A stretch of 64,000 nt of DNA from Acinetobacter sp. ANC 4173 (GCF_004331255.1 NZ_SJOF01000007.1:1-64000); one strand, 5' to 3'. Numbered from the stretch's first letter, positions 43,743 through 54,178 are shown. Notes: a model not told the origin generated them from the letters alone. A program made the numbers and translations.

Positions 43743-46700
43743 ATGAATACGATCACCTCCCCCATTGATGGAACAAAGCCTCATCAAGACTATATTACGC
43801 TTTTCAAAGAAAAGACCGCTTACGAAACAGAAATTAATACTGCTTGGCGCCGTGCCGAATCTGAATGTGTTGAGAATCTACTTGAGCATAGCAAAATTTC
43901 AGATGAATTGAATACACGTATTCAGGACTTAGCTTTTAACCTTGCACACACGTTACGTGAGCGTAAAAGCTCTGCGGGTAAAGCAGGTATCGTACAAGGT
44001 TTATTACAAGAGTTCTCTCTATCTTCTCAAGAAGGTATTGCGCTTATGTGTCTTGCTGAAGCGTTATTACGTATTCCTGATACTGCAACGCGTGATTTAC
44101 TCATCCGTGACAAAATTAACCAAGGTAACTGGAAAGATCACATTGGTCAAAGTAACCTAATGTTCGTTAATGCCGCTGCGTGGGGCTTAATGTTAACGGG
44201 TATGCTGATGGAAACGCCGAAGCAAGCCAGTCTTTCAAGTATGCTTACTGGCTTAATTGCACGTAGTGGTCGTGGCGTAATCCGTAAAGCCGTCGACGTT
44301 GCTATGCGTATGATGGGCGAACAATTCGTTACTGGCGAAACCATCAAAGAAGCATTAAGCAATGCTGAACGTCTGGAAGATAAAGGTTTCCGTTATTCAT
44401 ACGATATGCTGGGTGAAGCTGCATTAACAGATCACGATGCAGAACGTTATTTTGATGACTACACCAATGCAATTCATGCAATTGGTCAAGCATCAACAGA
44501 TAAAGACGTTTATAGCGGTCCAGGTATCTCTATTAAGCTTTCTGCTTTACATCCGCGTTACCAACGTTCACAGACTGAACGTGTACATAACGAACTTTAT
44601 AGCAAAGTTTTGGAATTGGCTCGTTTAGCCAAAAACTACAACATCGGTTTAAACATTGACGCAGAAGAGTCTGAGCGTCTAGAGCTTTCTCTAGAGCTAT
44701 TAGAGCGTCTTTGCTTCGAACCAGAACTGGCGGATTGGAAAGGTATCGGCTTTGTTATTCAAGCATACCAAAAGCGTTGCTTCTACGTTGTAGACTATGT
44801 AGTTGATCTTGCTAAACGTAGCAACAAACGTCTAATGATTCGTTTGGTGAAAGGTGCTTATTGGGACAGCGAAATCAAGAAAGCGCAAATTGAAGGTATG
44901 ACCGACTATCCAGTATTTACGCGTAAAGTACATACTGACTTGTCGTATATCGCTTGTGCGAGAAAATTATTGGCTGCACCAGATCAAATTTACCCACAAT
45001 TTGCGACGCATAATGCTCAAACGGTTGCCACTATTTACGAATTGGCAAAACCTGAACAATATTATGTCGGTCAATACGAATTCCAATGCTTACACGGCAT
45101 GGGTGAACCTTTATACGAGCAAGTTGTTGGTCCAAAATCTGAAAAGAAATTAAACGTTCCTTGCCGTATTTATGCACCAGTGGGTACGCATGAAACTTTA
45201 TTGGCTTACTTAGTACGTCGTTTGCTTGAAAATGGTGCTAACACATCTTTCGTAAACCGTATTGCGGATAAAAGCTTGAAGATTCAAGACTTAATTGAAA
45301 ATCCACGCGAAGCAATCTTAACTGCTGCAAAACAAGAACAAGCGGTTGGCTTAAAACACCCAGCTATTCCGTTACCAAAGAATTTATATGGTGCATTGCG
45401 TCACAACTCTTCAGGTGTTGACTTAGCCAATGACAGCGAATTATTGAGTTTAGACACGACAGTTCAAAACTTAATGTCTCAGCAATGGGCTGCTGAATCA
45501 ATGGGTCCTGGTTTAGCTGAAACAGCTGCGGCTGCAGAAGTTGATGTCATCAACCCTGCTGTACACTCTGACAAAGTTGGTAGCGTAAAAGAAGCTTCTA
45601 CTGAACATGTAAACCTAGCACTGATAAATGCTACAAATGCACAAGCCGCTTGGGTCAATACGCCGAAAAATGAACGTGCTGCATGTTTAAACCGTGCTGC
45701 TGACCTAATGGAAAGCCGTATCCAAGAGCTGATGGTGTTGTTATGCCGTGAAAGCGGTAAAACGTATGCCAACGCGATTGCCGAAGTACGTGAAGCGGTA
45801 GATTTCTTACGTTACTACGCAGCACAATGCACAAACTTAGCTGCAAATGCACAAATTGAGTCTTTAGGCACCGTATTGTGTATTAGCCCATGGAACTTCC
45901 CTCTTGCAATCTTCAGTGGTCAAATTTCTGCTGCGCTTGTTGCAGGTAATACGGTTATTGCAAAACCTGCTGAACAAACGCCACTTATTGCTGCTTTAGC
46001 CATTCAAATGCTTTGGGAAGCTGGTGTACCAGAAGCGGTTGTACAGTTAATTCCTGGTCGCGGTGAAACTGTTGGCGCACAACTCAGTGCCGACCCACGC
46101 ATTCAAGGTATTATGTTCACTGGTTCTACTGAAGTTGCGAAAATTCTTCAGAAAACTGTTGCGAAACGCTTAGGTACAAATGGTCAACCTATTCCGTTAA
46201 TTGCGGAAACAGGTGGTCAAAATGCCATGATCGTTGATTCATCTGCTTTAACTGAACAAGTGATTCTCGATGTTGTAAACTCGGCTTATGACAGTGCTGG
46301 TCAACGTTGTTCTGCATTACGTATTTTATGCGTACAAGAAGACAATGCTGAAAGCGTAATTCGCATGCTAAAAGGCGCCATGCAACAGTTAACTGTAGGT
46401 AATCCTGCATTGTTAAAAACTGATATTGGTCCAGTCATTGATACTGAAGCACAAACCAATATCCAAAACCACATTCAAAAAATGCGTGGTAAAGGTTATG
46501 CGGTTCATCAGTTCATGCATAACGACAATGCTGATGCAAGCCTGACTCAAGGTACATTCATTCCACCAACGTTGATTGAATTGCCAAACCTAAATGACCT
46601 TGAGCGTGAAGTCTTTGGTCCTGTATTACACGTAATCCGTTACCCACAAGGTCATGTGAAAGCTGTAGTCGATCAAATCAATGCGAAAGGCTACGGCTTA

Positions 46701-47492
46701 ACCATGGGTCTACATACACGTATTGATGAAACCATTAACACTGTGATTAGCACTTCTGAAGTGGGTAACTTGTATATTAACCGCAACATTGTTGGTGCTG
46801 TTGTTGGCGTACAACCTTTCGGTGGTGAAGGCTTATCTGGTACTGGTCCTAAAGCAGGTGGTCCACTTTACTTATACCGTTTAATGCAAGAATGCAGCGT
46901 AAAACAGTTAAGTACTCCATTTGCAGTAGGTAAAGTATTACAAGCTGCACCGAAGAATGAAGTGTACGAACAATTCAGCGCTTGGGTGAAAAAACAGTTC
47001 CCACAAGTGAAATTGCCTCAAGTTCCTGCGCTTGCTTCTGGTCAAGTGTATGAATTAAATGGCCCTACAGGTGAAAGCAACCAATATACAATTGTTGCAC
47101 GTCACTGCGTATTGTCTCTTGCTGAGCAAGAACAAGACCAATTGGTTCAATTGAATGCAATTTTTGCAGTCGGTAGCCAAGCTGCTGTACTTGCTGACAA
47201 TGTCTTTGCATTGAAGCACATGTCTTCTATGCCTAAAATTGTAGCACAACAATTCAAAGTGATCGAAAGCATTGCGACGGGTAATTTTGATGCGGTTCTA
47301 CACCATGGCACAACAACTCAAGTACTTGAGTTACAAGCAACCATCGCCCAACGTTCAGGTGCTATTGTGGGTATTACCCATTTACAGCCTGCGGAACAAA
47401 ACATTCCAGTTGAACGTCTTGTGATTGAACGTGCGATTAGTATTAACACGGCAGCTGCGGGTGGTAATGCAAGCTTAATGACCTTGAACTAA
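43743..47492 (+). CDS. putA: Bifunctional proline dehydrogenase / L-glutamate gamma-semialdehyde dehydrogenase PutA
   Basis: 1249-residue enzyme that oxidises proline to glutamate. The FAD-dependent PRODH barrel covers about 130-480 ('GPGISIKLSALHPRYQ', 'RLVKGAYWDSEIK', 'FATHNAQTVA', 'EFQCLHGMGEPLY'). The NAD-dependent P5C dehydrogenase covers about 560-1040, with catalytic Cys in 'DSAGQRCSALRIL' near residue 853 and 'FNPWNFPLAIF'-type nucleotide-binding segment (here SPWNFPLAIF). It lacks the N-terminal ribbon-helix-helix of autoregulatory PutA, consistent with control by the divergent Lrp-type protein. The C-terminal 200 residues are the short ALDH-like extension. The site CAGGAAG precedes the ATG. 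Confidence 0.96.
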   Translation: MNTITSPIDGTKPHQDYITLFKEKTAYETEINTAWRRAESECVENLLEHSKISDELNTRIQDLAFNLAHTLRERKSSAGKAGIVQGLLQEFSLSSQEGIALMCLAEALLRIPDTATRDLLIRDKINQGNWKDHIGQSNLMFVNAAAWGLMLTGMLMETPKQASLSSMLTGLIARSGRGVIRKAVDVAMRMMGEQFVTGETIKEALSNAERLEDKGFRYSYDMLGEAALTDHDAERYFDDYTNAIHAIGQASTDKDVYSGPGISIKLSALHPRYQRSQTERVHNELYSKVLELARLAKNYNIGLNIDAEESERLELSLELLERLCFEPELADWKGIGFVIQAYQKRCFYVVDYVVDLAKRSNKRLMIRLVKGAYWDSEIKKAQIEGMTDYPVFTRKVHTDLSYIACARKLLAAPDQIYPQFATHNAQTVATIYELAKPEQYYVGQYEFQCLHGMGEPLYEQVVGPKSEKKLNVPCRIYAPVGTHETLLAYLVRRLLENGANTSFVNRIADKSLKIQDLIENPREAILTAAKQEQAVGLKHPAIPLPKNLYGALRHNSSGVDLANDSELLSLDTTVQNLMSQQWAAESMGPGLAETAAAAEVDVINPAVHSDKVGSVKEASTEHVNLALINATNAQAAWVNTPKNERAACLNRAADLMESRIQELMVLLCRESGKTYANAIAEVREAVDFLRYYAAQCTNLAANAQIESLGTVLCISPWNFPLAIFSGQISAALVAGNTVIAKPAEQTPLIAALAIQMLWEAGVPEAVVQLIPGRGETVGAQLSADPRIQGIMFTGSTEVAKILQKTVAKRLGTNGQPIPLIAETGGQNAMIVDSSALTEQVILDVVNSAYDSAGQRCSALRILCVQEDNAESVIRMLKGAMQQLTVGNPALLKTDIGPVIDTEAQTNIQNHIQKMRGKGYAVHQFMHNDNADASLTQGTFIPPTLIELPNLNDLEREVFGPVLHVIRYPQGHVKAVVDQINAKGYGLTMGLHTRIDETINTVISTSEVGNLYINRNIVGAVVGVQPFGGEGLSGTGPKAGGPLYLYRLMQECSVKQLSTPFAVGKVLQAAPKNEVYEQFSAWVKKQFPQVKLPQVPALASGQVYELNGPTGESNQYTIVARHCVLSLAEQEQDQLVQLNAIFAVGSQAAVLADNVFALKHMSSMPKIVAQQFKVIESIATGNFDAVLHHGTTTQVLELQATIAQRSGAIVGITHLQPAEQNIPVERLVIERAISINTAAAGGNASLMTLN

Positions 47493-47530
47493 GGTTTAAA
47501 GCCTCCTTTTAAAGGGTTATCTTTCCCTTA

Positions 47531-47569
47531 CCAAGCCATTACTGGTCTAATGGCTTGGTTTCTTTTTAT
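47531..47569 (+). terminator. putA terminator
   Basis: 11-bp perfect stem CCAAGCCATTA / TAATGGCTTGG with a 6-nt loop and a T-rich tail, about 40 bp after the stop. Confidence 0.85.
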
Positions 47570-47714
47570 TTGAGAAAAGCATATTTTCTGCGTATTCATT
47601 CAACTGTTTCCCAGTTCTTTAGATTTTCATTCGAAGTTGCTGAATTCGCTTAGTCTTCTTCAGTAAACTTTGTTACCATCCCTGTTTTCTACGTTTTATA
47701 ATTTTTGACTGCAT

Positions 47715-48797
47715 ATGACTTCATCTTATCAGCAACAACTTGATGCCAAAGTTGAACGTATTTCTGCACAATTTGCCGAATTCAACCCTCCTTCACTTGC
47801 TGTATTTGCATCTCCAGAACAACATTTTCGTATGCGTGCAGAATTTCGTATTTGGCATACTGATGATGATATGTTCTATGCGATGTTCGAGCGCGACGAA
47901 CAACAACAAAAACAAGTGATTCGTATAGATGAGTTCCCAATTGCCGATGCCAGCATTAATCAACTTATGCCTGTGCTTTTGGCAGAACTAAAAAGTCACC
48001 ATGCCCTTTCAAAACGTTTATTTGAAGTTCATTTCTTAGCGACTTTAAAAGGTGAAATGCTTGTTTCACTGATTTATCGTTGCCCACTTGATGAACAGTG
48101 GCAAACTCTAGCCAAACAGCTTGCTGAAAAACTTAAGATTAAAATTATTGGTCGTAGTCGTGGTCAAAAGGTTGTGCTTTCTGATGAATTTGTGGTCGAG
48201 GAACTACAAGTTTCCGAGCGTAAATATCATTACAAGCAAATTGAAAGCAGCTTTACTCAACCCAATGCTCAAGTCTGCCAAAAGATGTTGGAATGGGCGT
48301 GTGATGCTGCAAAAGAATCTTCAAAAGATTTATTAGAACTGTATTGTGGTAATGGGAACTTCACCCTACCGCTTTCAACGCATTTTAACCGTGTTTTAGC
48401 AACTGAATTGGCAAAATCATCGGTCTACGCAGCGCAATGGAATATTGAACAAAATAATATTGATAATATTCAAGTAGCGCGACTTTCTGCTGAAGAGTTT
48501 ACCCAAGCCTACAATGGTGAACGTGAATTTAGACGCTTACAAGAAGCACAAATTGATATCAGCAGTTATGATTTTGATACGGTGTTTGTTGATCCACCTC
48601 GTGCTGGTATTGATGATGAAACGCTCAAATTATTACAGCGCTTTGAGCGGATTATCTATATTTCATGCAACCCAGACACTTTACATGACAATTTAAAGCA
48701 ACTGGCTCAAACCCACAAAGTGACTCAATTTGCCTTGTTTGACCAATTCCCTTATACCCACCATGTAGAATCAGGTGTGTTACTAGAAAAATTGTAA
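47715..48797 (+). CDS. trmA: tRNA (uracil-54-C5)-methyltransferase TrmA
   Basis: 360-residue SAM-dependent methyltransferase that makes m5U54 in the T loop of tRNAs. The SAM motif is '[15 protein letters not shown]', the motif with the conserved Pro pair is '[10 protein letters not shown]', and the nucleophilic Cys is in 'YISCNPDTL'. The N-terminal '[22 protein letters not shown]' is typical. No Fe-S Cys cluster of RlmC/RlmD is present, supporting TrmA. The ribosome-binding site is weak. It stands alone with its own terminator. Confidence 0.96.
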   Translation: MTSSYQQQLDAKVERISAQFAEFNPPSLAVFASPEQHFRMRAEFRIWHTDDDMFYAMFERDEQQQKQVIRIDEFPIADASINQLMPVLLAELKSHHALSKRLFEVHFLATLKGEMLVSLIYRCPLDEQWQTLAKQLAEKLKIKIIGRSRGQKVVLSDEFVVEELQVSERKYHYKQIESSFTQPNAQVCQKMLEWACDAAKESSKDLLELYCGNGNFTLPLSTHFNRVLATELAKSSVYAAQWNIEQNNIDNIQVARLSAEEFTQAYNGEREFRRLQEAQIDISSYDFDTVFVDPPRAGIDDETLKLLQRFERIIYISCNPDTLHDNLKQLAQTHKVTQFALFDQFPYTHHVESGVLLEKL

Positions 48798-48823
48798 AAA
48801 TTATTTAATCATCTCCTTTACGT

Positions 48824-48862
48824 CCTCAAGTTATTTAAAACAATAACTTGAGGATTTTTATT
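48824..48862 (+). terminator. trmA terminator
   Basis: 12-bp perfect stem CCTCAAGTTATT / AATAACTTGAGG with a 6-nt loop and a T-rich tail. Confidence 0.88.
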
Positions 48863-48898
48863 TGAAATAAAGTAGTTAATTTCACCATACATTTCAAC

Positions 48899-48932
48899 CT
48901 GTCATAAAACCGTTAAATCTTGCTATTATGAT
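48899..48932 (+). promoter_or_regulatory. Weak candidate PhoB box upstream of the 75-aa protein gene
   Basis: CTGTCATAAAACCGTTAA (48899-48916): the first repeat is a perfect consensus half, the second matches only 4 of 7 positions. Ten nt further lies TATGAT (48927-48932), a good -10. The spacing equals that of the three stronger candidates in the window. Confidence 0.3.
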
Positions 48933-49036
48933 TGAAATTTTTCGTGTTCAACTGCTGCTTTTATCACTTAGACCATCTTGCATTATTTATAGAATTGGCT
49001 ATATTTCGTTCTATGTTATTCATGAATGAAGGCTCT

Positions 49037-49264
49037 ATGAGTTTTTGGCAAAAATTGTTTACTGCACCTCAGCAGTTGAATGAGCACAAGAATCAAATCG
49101 CATGTGTCGAAAATGATTGCTCATGTAAAACAGATGAACAACTGTTAAAGGCTCTTGCTCAAGCCACAGATGATGATGTTATCATTGGTATTAAACGTGT
49201 CTTAGCCTCTCGTGGGTATAGCCGTAAAGAGCTCAATGAAATTGCTCGCTCACCTTTACAGTGA
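49037..49264 (+). CDS. Small cytoplasmic protein with Cys-rich turn, function unknown
   Basis: 75-residue protein. A short amphipathic N-terminus (MSFWQKLFTAP) is followed by 'IACVENDCSCKTDEQLL' with three Cys and a helical C-terminal half ('DDVIIGIKRVLASRGYSRKELNEIAR'). No family recognised. I chose the ATG at 49037, which has GAAGG at good distance; upstream in-frame Met codons extend the frame without such a site. A terminator follows. An upstream sequence resembles half a Pho box. Confidence 0.65.
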   Translation: MSFWQKLFTAPQQLNEHKNQIACVENDCSCKTDEQLLKALAQATDDDVIIGIKRVLASRGYSRKELNEIARSPLQ

Positions 49265-49283
49265 TGCCGATTTCGTTATTAAG

Positions 49284-49311
49284 AAGCATTGGGGCAACCA
49301 ATGCTTTTTTA
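49284..49311. terminator. Terminator between the 75-aa protein and NAGPA-like genes
   Basis: Stem AAGCATTGG / CCAATGCTT with a 5-nt loop and T6, located between converging genes. Confidence 0.85.
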
Positions 49312-49325
49312 TTGCCTTTTTGTTT

Positions 49326-50084
49326 CTACTCACAATCCTGATCTTCAATATAGGCTAAGATTGGTCCAAATGGACTACTCTGAGTATTCATATCCGTCTC
49401 AGCCAGGTACATTGCTGAAATTGAACCATCTAAGTATAAAGCTTGCTCTAACTTGAGCTCGTTTTGCATAAAACTCGCCAAAGTATAAAAATTCACAGCT
49501 TGCTCAGTCAGCACAAAATACAATACTTGATCTTTTATCCCCACGGCGTTACGTATTTTCAAGGATGTGCTTTCTACCATGAAAATTGGATTGATTTGTC
49601 GATTAAACACCAACATCGGTCCAGACTGCGTCGCATAATCAGCGTTGAATTTCTTATTGGTATATTGCGAACTACTTAAAATAATCGCCTGTTTACTGTT
49701 CCATGCCAGAACACCGTTCGGCTTTAAATAAAAATTTCCCCAGCCTTGATGCCGATTCAATGGATATTGTGCCGGCCTTTTTTCAAGGTATAAACCAACA
49801 GGATTGAAATTCGAATGAAACATACCTGCATTCATTGCAAATAACATGACCTCACATTGTGCTAGTTGCCTTGCTATATTGGTAAAATAATTAATGGGAG
49901 TTTTAGGCTCCTGTTGATTTAAAAATAAGCGTAGCTTTGCCAGATCATGCACTTCGACTACTGTAAAAATGAGATCATTATATTCGCGTGTATAACTTTT
50001 AACTTGTGCCTCAGATTGCATCGATAACAAACTGAATAGGAGTATGAATGCAAGCTGAATCCTTTGCCTGAATCTTGTATACAT
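49326..50084 (-). CDS. Exported phosphodiester glycosidase-like protein (NAGPA/DUF2233)
   Basis: 252-residue protein with a signal peptide ('IQLAFILLFSLLSMQSEA' in the first 30 residues). The domain resembles N-acetylglucosamine-1-phosphodiester alpha-N-acetylglucosaminidase: 'FAMNAGMFHSNFNPVGLYLE', 'NFYLKPNGVLAW', 'ATQSGPMLVFNRQINP', 'IRNAVGIKDQVLYFVLTE', 'ALYLDGSISAMYLAE'. It likely acts in the periplasm on a sugar phosphodiester. The ATG at 50084 fits AAAGAG at 11 nt; the GTG at 50096 is too near that site. It is divergent from the LRAT-like gene. Confidence 0.85.
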   Translation of the reverse strand: MYTRFRQRIQLAFILLFSLLSMQSEAQVKSYTREYNDLIFTVVEVHDLAKLRLFLNQQEPKTPINYFTNIARQLAQCEVMLFAMNAGMFHSNFNPVGLYLEKRPAQYPLNRHQGWGNFYLKPNGVLAWNSKQAIILSSSQYTNKKFNADYATQSGPMLVFNRQINPIFMVESTSLKIRNAVGIKDQVLYFVLTEQAVNFYTLASFMQNELKLEQALYLDGSISAMYLAETDMNTQSSPFGPILAYIEDQDCE

Positions 50085-50223
50085 ACCATCAAACACTCTT
50101 TAGCCGCTTATTTTTTATTTTATTGCTTTTTGTAGCATTCACATTCAACTATTCACCTATCTCCATCATTCCAAGTAAACTACATGCTAATATACTGCTT
50201 AAGTTTATTCGTTTAGTGTAGCA

Positions 50224-50760
50224 ATGCATCAACAGAAAAAACCGTTTCCTATTGGGGCACATTTGGTGGTAAAACACTTCGCCTACTCTCATCATGGGAT
50301 TTATATGGGGCGTGGACGTGTTATCCATTATTCAGGTTTTGCCCACTTCTATAAAAAAAGACCGATTGAAATTACCACTCTGGCAGAATTCTGTCATGGT
50401 AAAAAAATTGATGTCGTCCAATACCAACATCCTAAATATTCAGGTCGCAACGTCGTGCGCCGTATGCGCTCACGGATGAAAGAAAACCACTATCATCTGA
50501 TTATGAACAATTGTGAACATCTCTGTACTTGGGCAATTACTGGGGTAGAAAGCAGCCCTCAAGTGGTTCGGATGATGAACCGATTAACCACGATTGGTTA
50601 TGTCAGCTCAATTATGAGTTATATGAACAGTATGCTGCTGACCATTACCACGACTTGTTTTGCACTTGCTCTTTACATTAAAAAGAAGCTGCGTGATAAA
50701 GCAAAAATGCAAACAAAAACTTATTTATTCCTTAAAGATCAGGAACATAAAAATCGTTAA
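50224..50760 (+). CDS. LRAT domain (NlpC/P60-like) acyltransferase-type protein
   Basis: 178-residue protein. An LRAT domain occupies about 10-125, with candidate catalytic His H24 in 'YSHHGIYMG', H35 in 'RVIHYSG' and Cys C97 in 'NNCEHLCTWAI'. A C-terminal membrane-spanning helix (about 133-158, 'SSIMSYMNSMLLTITTTCFALALYI') is followed by a very basic tail. LRAT/H-Rev107-type enzymes act on phospholipid acyl chains as phospholipase or acyltransferase; the bacterial role is unknown. No signal peptide is seen. A terminator at 50854 may also serve glnS. Confidence 0.82.
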   Translation: MHQQKKPFPIGAHLVVKHFAYSHHGIYMGRGRVIHYSGFAHFYKKRPIEITTLAEFCHGKKIDVVQYQHPKYSGRNVVRRMRSRMKENHYHLIMNNCEHLCTWAITGVESSPQVVRMMNRLTTIGYVSSIMSYMNSMLLTITTTCFALALYIKKKLRDKAKMQTKTYLFLKDQEHKNR

Positions 50761-50853
50761 GTGGATGCTTAAAAGTTCCATTTTCTAGTTTCAAACTCTT
50801 TATCATATTTAATCCACTCTTTTACAATCTCTGCTTCAAAAAGCAATAGACAT

Positions 50854-50889
50854 AAAAAAAGCCCCTCAACTCGCGGTTCAGGGGCTTTT
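50854..50889. terminator. Bidirectional terminator between the LRAT-like gene and glnS
   Basis: Stem AAAAGCCCCT / AGGGGCTTTT with a 13-nt partly self-complementary loop, flanked by A-run and T-run. Confidence 0.85.
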
Positions 50890-50906
50890 ACATTTCAAAG
50901 CAGGTT

Positions 50907-52631
50907 TTATTTACCTGGTTTAAAACTGTCTTTTAAATCTAAAATACGGTTAAACACAGGCTTTTCAGCTGTATGGTCATAACGATCCGCAACAAAATAA
51001 CCTTCACGCTCAAATTGGAAACGTTGTTCAGGCTCTGCTTGTGCCAAAGCGGGTTCAATGACCGCTTGCACCACTTGCAACGATTCTGGGTTTAGGTTTG
51101 CCAAGAAATCATCGGTTGCATCTGGTGCAGATTCAGTGAATAAACGGTCATAAATACGAACTTCAGCAGGAACACCTTTGCTTGCAGATACCCAGTGAAT
51201 GACCCCTTTCACTTTACGACCTTCAGGGTTCTTACCTAGAGTTTCAGGATCGATTGAACATTTCAGTTCAACTACTTCACCATTTTCATCCTTAATCACT
51301 TCGTCACACTTGATCACATAAGCATGGCGTAAACGCACTTCACCCTCTGGCACTAAACGTTTGAAGCCTTTCGGTGGAATTTCTTCAAAATCTTTACGAT
51401 CAATATAGATTTCAGAAGTTAACGGAATAATACGCTCACCCATATCTACGTTTGGATGACGTGCATGCACCAAATCCAAAGCTTCAGGTAAATTCGTTAA
51501 AGTGACTTTTAGTGGATTCAAGACTGCCATACCACGACCAGCTGCATTTTCCAGCGATTGACGGATACAGAACTCAAGCATTGCAACATCCACAATACCG
51601 TCGGTCTTAGTCACACCTACACGCTTACAGAAATCACGCAAGCCTTCAGGTGTAAACCCACGACGACGCATACCGACAACTGTTGGCATACGAGGATCAT
51701 CCCAACCATTAACATAACCGCCTTCAACCAATTTACGTAATTTACGTTTTGAAGTAATGGTGTAATCAATGTTTAAACGGCTAGATTCGTACTGACGTGG
51801 AACTGCGGCTGAATGAACTTTCTCAATCACCCAGTCATAGAATGGACGGTGATCTTGGAATTCCAATGTACATAAAGAGTGAGTAATACCTTCAATTGCA
51901 TCAGACAATGGATGAGCGTAGTCATACATTGGATACATTTTCCATTTGTCACCCGTTTGATGATGCTCAGAATGCAAAACACGGTAAAGAATTGGGTCAC
52001 GCATATGAACATTCGGAGATGTCATGTCAATTTTGGCACGTAAAACCGCTTCACCTTCTTTCGTCTCACCATTACGCATTTTTTCAAAACGCTCAAGGTT
52101 CTCTGCGACAGTAGCATCGCGGTAAGGAGAGTTTTTACCCGGTTCAACAAAGCTGCCACGATTTAATTTAATTTCGTCTGGCGATTGCAAATCCACATAC
52201 GCATCACCTTGTTCAATCAATTGCACAGCCCATGCATATAACTGATCAAAATAACCCGATGCATAACGTGGTTCATCTTTCCACTCAAAACCTAACCATT
52301 TTACATCGTTGGCAATACCATCAACATATTCTTGTTCTTCGGCATCAGGGTTCGTATCATCAAAACGAAGATTACAATAACCATCAAATTCTTGTGCGAT
52401 ACCAAAATTTAGGCAAATCGCTTTTACATGACCAATATGCAAATAACCATTCGGCTCTGGCGGGAAACGCGTTACAACGGTTTGTGTACGCCCAGAAGAT
52501 AAATCGTCAGTAATGACCTGACGTACAAAATCCAAGCCAGGCTGTTGTTCTTGCTGCGCAGCATCGACAGAGGCATGATTACTTGGTGTCGGGTTATTTG
52601 GCAGAGATGCAACAACATCATTTGGCTTCAT
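50907..52631 (-). CDS. glnS: Glutaminyl-tRNA synthetase
   Basis: 574-residue class I synthetase that charges tRNA-Gln. The HIGH motif is at 65-68 in '[17 protein letters not shown]', the KMSKS-like loop is '[11 protein letters not shown]', and the two C-terminal beta-barrel anticodon-binding domains are complete. The N-terminus is about 25 residues longer than E. coli GlnS and is polar. The site GAAGTGATC is moderate. It is divergent from ppiB. Confidence 0.97.
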   Translation of the reverse strand: MKPNDVVASLPNNPTPSNHASVDAAQQEQQPGLDFVRQVITDDLSSGRTQTVVTRFPPEPNGYLHIGHVKAICLNFGIAQEFDGYCNLRFDDTNPDAEEQEYVDGIANDVKWLGFEWKDEPRYASGYFDQLYAWAVQLIEQGDAYVDLQSPDEIKLNRGSFVEPGKNSPYRDATVAENLERFEKMRNGETKEGEAVLRAKIDMTSPNVHMRDPILYRVLHSEHHQTGDKWKMYPMYDYAHPLSDAIEGITHSLCTLEFQDHRPFYDWVIEKVHSAAVPRQYESSRLNIDYTITSKRKLRKLVEGGYVNGWDDPRMPTVVGMRRRGFTPEGLRDFCKRVGVTKTDGIVDVAMLEFCIRQSLENAAGRGMAVLNPLKVTLTNLPEALDLVHARHPNVDMGERIIPLTSEIYIDRKDFEEIPPKGFKRLVPEGEVRLRHAYVIKCDEVIKDENGEVVELKCSIDPETLGKNPEGRKVKGVIHWVSASKGVPAEVRIYDRLFTESAPDATDDFLANLNPESLQVVQAVIEPALAQAEPEQRFQFEREGYFVADRYDHTAEKPVFNRILDLKDSFKPGK

Positions 52632-52798
52632 AGTAGATAGATCACTTCTAAAAATAAAAAACAGGATATTTTAAACGCAATTTCAGTATTTTTAACAAAG
52701 AAATGTACGTTTTTACTTGCCTTGTAGTTTACAGTTTGCTTATGCTTCTCTCAACCAAAAACCCATGGCTTTTATGTCCATGTTAAGGAGATTACACA

Positions 52799-53308
52799 AT
52801 GAGTTTTCCTCAAGTCGAATTAAATACCAATAAAGGTCGTATTGTTCTAGAGCTTAACGCTGAAAAAGCACCTAAAACAGTTGCTAACTTTTTAGAATAT
52901 GTTCGTGACGGTTTCTATGACGGCGTAATTTTCCACCGTGTGATTGATGGTTTCATGATCCAAGGTGGCGGCATGGACGAAAACTTCAAAGAAAAAGCAA
53001 CGCGTGACTCAATTGAAAACGAAGCTGACAATGGTTTAAGCAATGATGCTGGTACTATTGCAATGGCACGTACTCAAGCACCTCACTCTGCATCTGCTCA
53101 ATTCTTCATTAACGTGAAAAACAACTCTTTCCTTAACCACACTGGTAAAACAGCACAAGGTTGGGGCTATGCAGTATTTGGTAAAGTTACTGAAGGTCTA
53201 GATATTGTAGACGCAATCAAAAACGTACGTACTGGTAACCGTGGTTACCATGCAGATGTTCCTTTAGAAAACGTTGTGATTGAATCTGCAAAAATCATTT
53301 CTGAGTAA
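52799..53308 (+). CDS. ppiB: Cyclophilin-type peptidyl-prolyl isomerase
   Basis: 169-residue cytoplasmic cyclophilin. The motifs '[16 protein letters not shown]' (catalytic Arg) and '[21 protein letters not shown]' are present. No signal peptide, so it is PpiB-like rather than PpiA-like. A strong site (AAGGAGATTACACA) precedes the ATG. lpxH follows after about 80 bp that contain a compound palindromic element. Confidence 0.95.
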   Translation: MSFPQVELNTNKGRIVLELNAEKAPKTVANFLEYVRDGFYDGVIFHRVIDGFMIQGGGMDENFKEKATRDSIENEADNGLSNDAGTIAMARTQAPHSASAQFFINVKNNSFLNHTGKTAQGWGYAVFGKVTEGLDIVDAIKNVRTGNRGYHADVPLENVVIESAKIISE

Positions 53309-53378
53309 TTAATCTCTCCTAACCTCCCTTTAAAGGGCGGAAAGTCCCTCTTTTAAAAGAGGGATTTAGGGAGATTAA
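53309..53378. repeat. Compound palindromic intergenic element
   Basis: An imperfect outer stem (TTAATCTCTCCTAA at 53309-53322 against TTTAGGGAGATTAA at 53365-53378, with one bulge) encloses two inner palindromes: CCCTTTAAAGGG (53326-53337) and the perfect 20-bp TCCCTCTTTTAAAAGAGGGA (53345-53364). It can fold into a three-way-junction structure. It resembles from memory a repeated intergenic element of Acinetobacter genomes. It ends 13 bp before the lpxH start. Confidence 0.65.
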
Positions 53379-53391
53379 AAAGGATAATAGC

Positions 53392-54111
53392 GTGACCTAT
53401 CTGTTTATATCAGATTTACATTTGTCACCCGATCACCCTCGACTCGTTCGAGGGTTTTTCGCTTTGCTCAAAGAATATCAACACCAGCAAACCCAGCTCT
53501 ATATTTTAGGGGATTGGTTCAATGCTTGGATTGGTGATGACTATACTGCCCCATGGTTAGATGAAATCGTTACGGCTTTACAAGATTTTCACGCCGCAGG
53601 TAATCAAGTCTATTTCCAAGTGGGTAATCGTGATTTCGCCTTAGGTCAAAAATTTCTCGATCAGTTTCAGGGTGTTTTGTTACCAGACTGCTATGTCTTA
53701 GAAATTAACCAACTTAAATTCCGACTTGAACATGGCGATGCCTTATGTACCGATGACATCGGTTACCAACGCTTTAAAAAAGTCATTCGCAATCCAATAG
53801 TCCTTGGCTTTCTGCGAAAAACCCCTCTCAGTTTCCGTACCAAACTAGCCAATGGCTTCCGAAAGAAAAGTCATGCTGCTCAGCAGTTTAAAAGCTATGA
53901 AGTGATGGATGTCAATCAACAAGCGGTTGCTCAGGCTTTGGCAAATGTAGATATCTTAATTCATGGGCATACCCATCGTGCTGCCATTCATGAGCAAGAG
54001 GATAAAAAGCGCATTGTGCTAGGCGATTGGAATGAAGATTCAGCACAAATTCTAGTGATTGATTCGACACAACAAAATTTAAGATTAAAGTTAAGCAATT
54101 TTAATTACTAA
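53392..54111 (+). CDS. lpxH: UDP-2,3-diacylglucosamine diphosphatase LpxH
   Basis: 239-residue calcineurin-like hydrolase that makes lipid X in lipid A synthesis. The di-manganese ligands are in place: D8 and H10 (ISDLH), D41 (LGDWF), N79 (GNRD), H114 (EHGD) and the distal HGHTH. It starts with GTG at 53392 after AAAAAGGATAATAG. The compound palindrome in the leader may affect its expression. It may be co-transcribed with ppiB. Confidence 0.95.
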   Translation: MTYLFISDLHLSPDHPRLVRGFFALLKEYQHQQTQLYILGDWFNAWIGDDYTAPWLDEIVTALQDFHAAGNQVYFQVGNRDFALGQKFLDQFQGVLLPDCYVLEINQLKFRLEHGDALCTDDIGYQRFKKVIRNPIVLGFLRKTPLSFRTKLANGFRKKSHAAQQFKSYEVMDVNQQAVAQALANVDILIHGHTHRAAIHEQEDKKRIVLGDWNEDSAQILVIDSTQQNLRLKLSNFNY

Positions 54112-54178
54112 GTATTTAAAACTTTACTTTTCTCTGTCTCTCTGACTTAAACACCATTTTTGCGATACATCCTTAGAA

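Noticed and set aside
47495..47530. AAGGG/CCCTT pairs just after putA as part of a repeat like that before lpxH
   Set aside because: Too short and imperfect to group with the 53309-53378 element.
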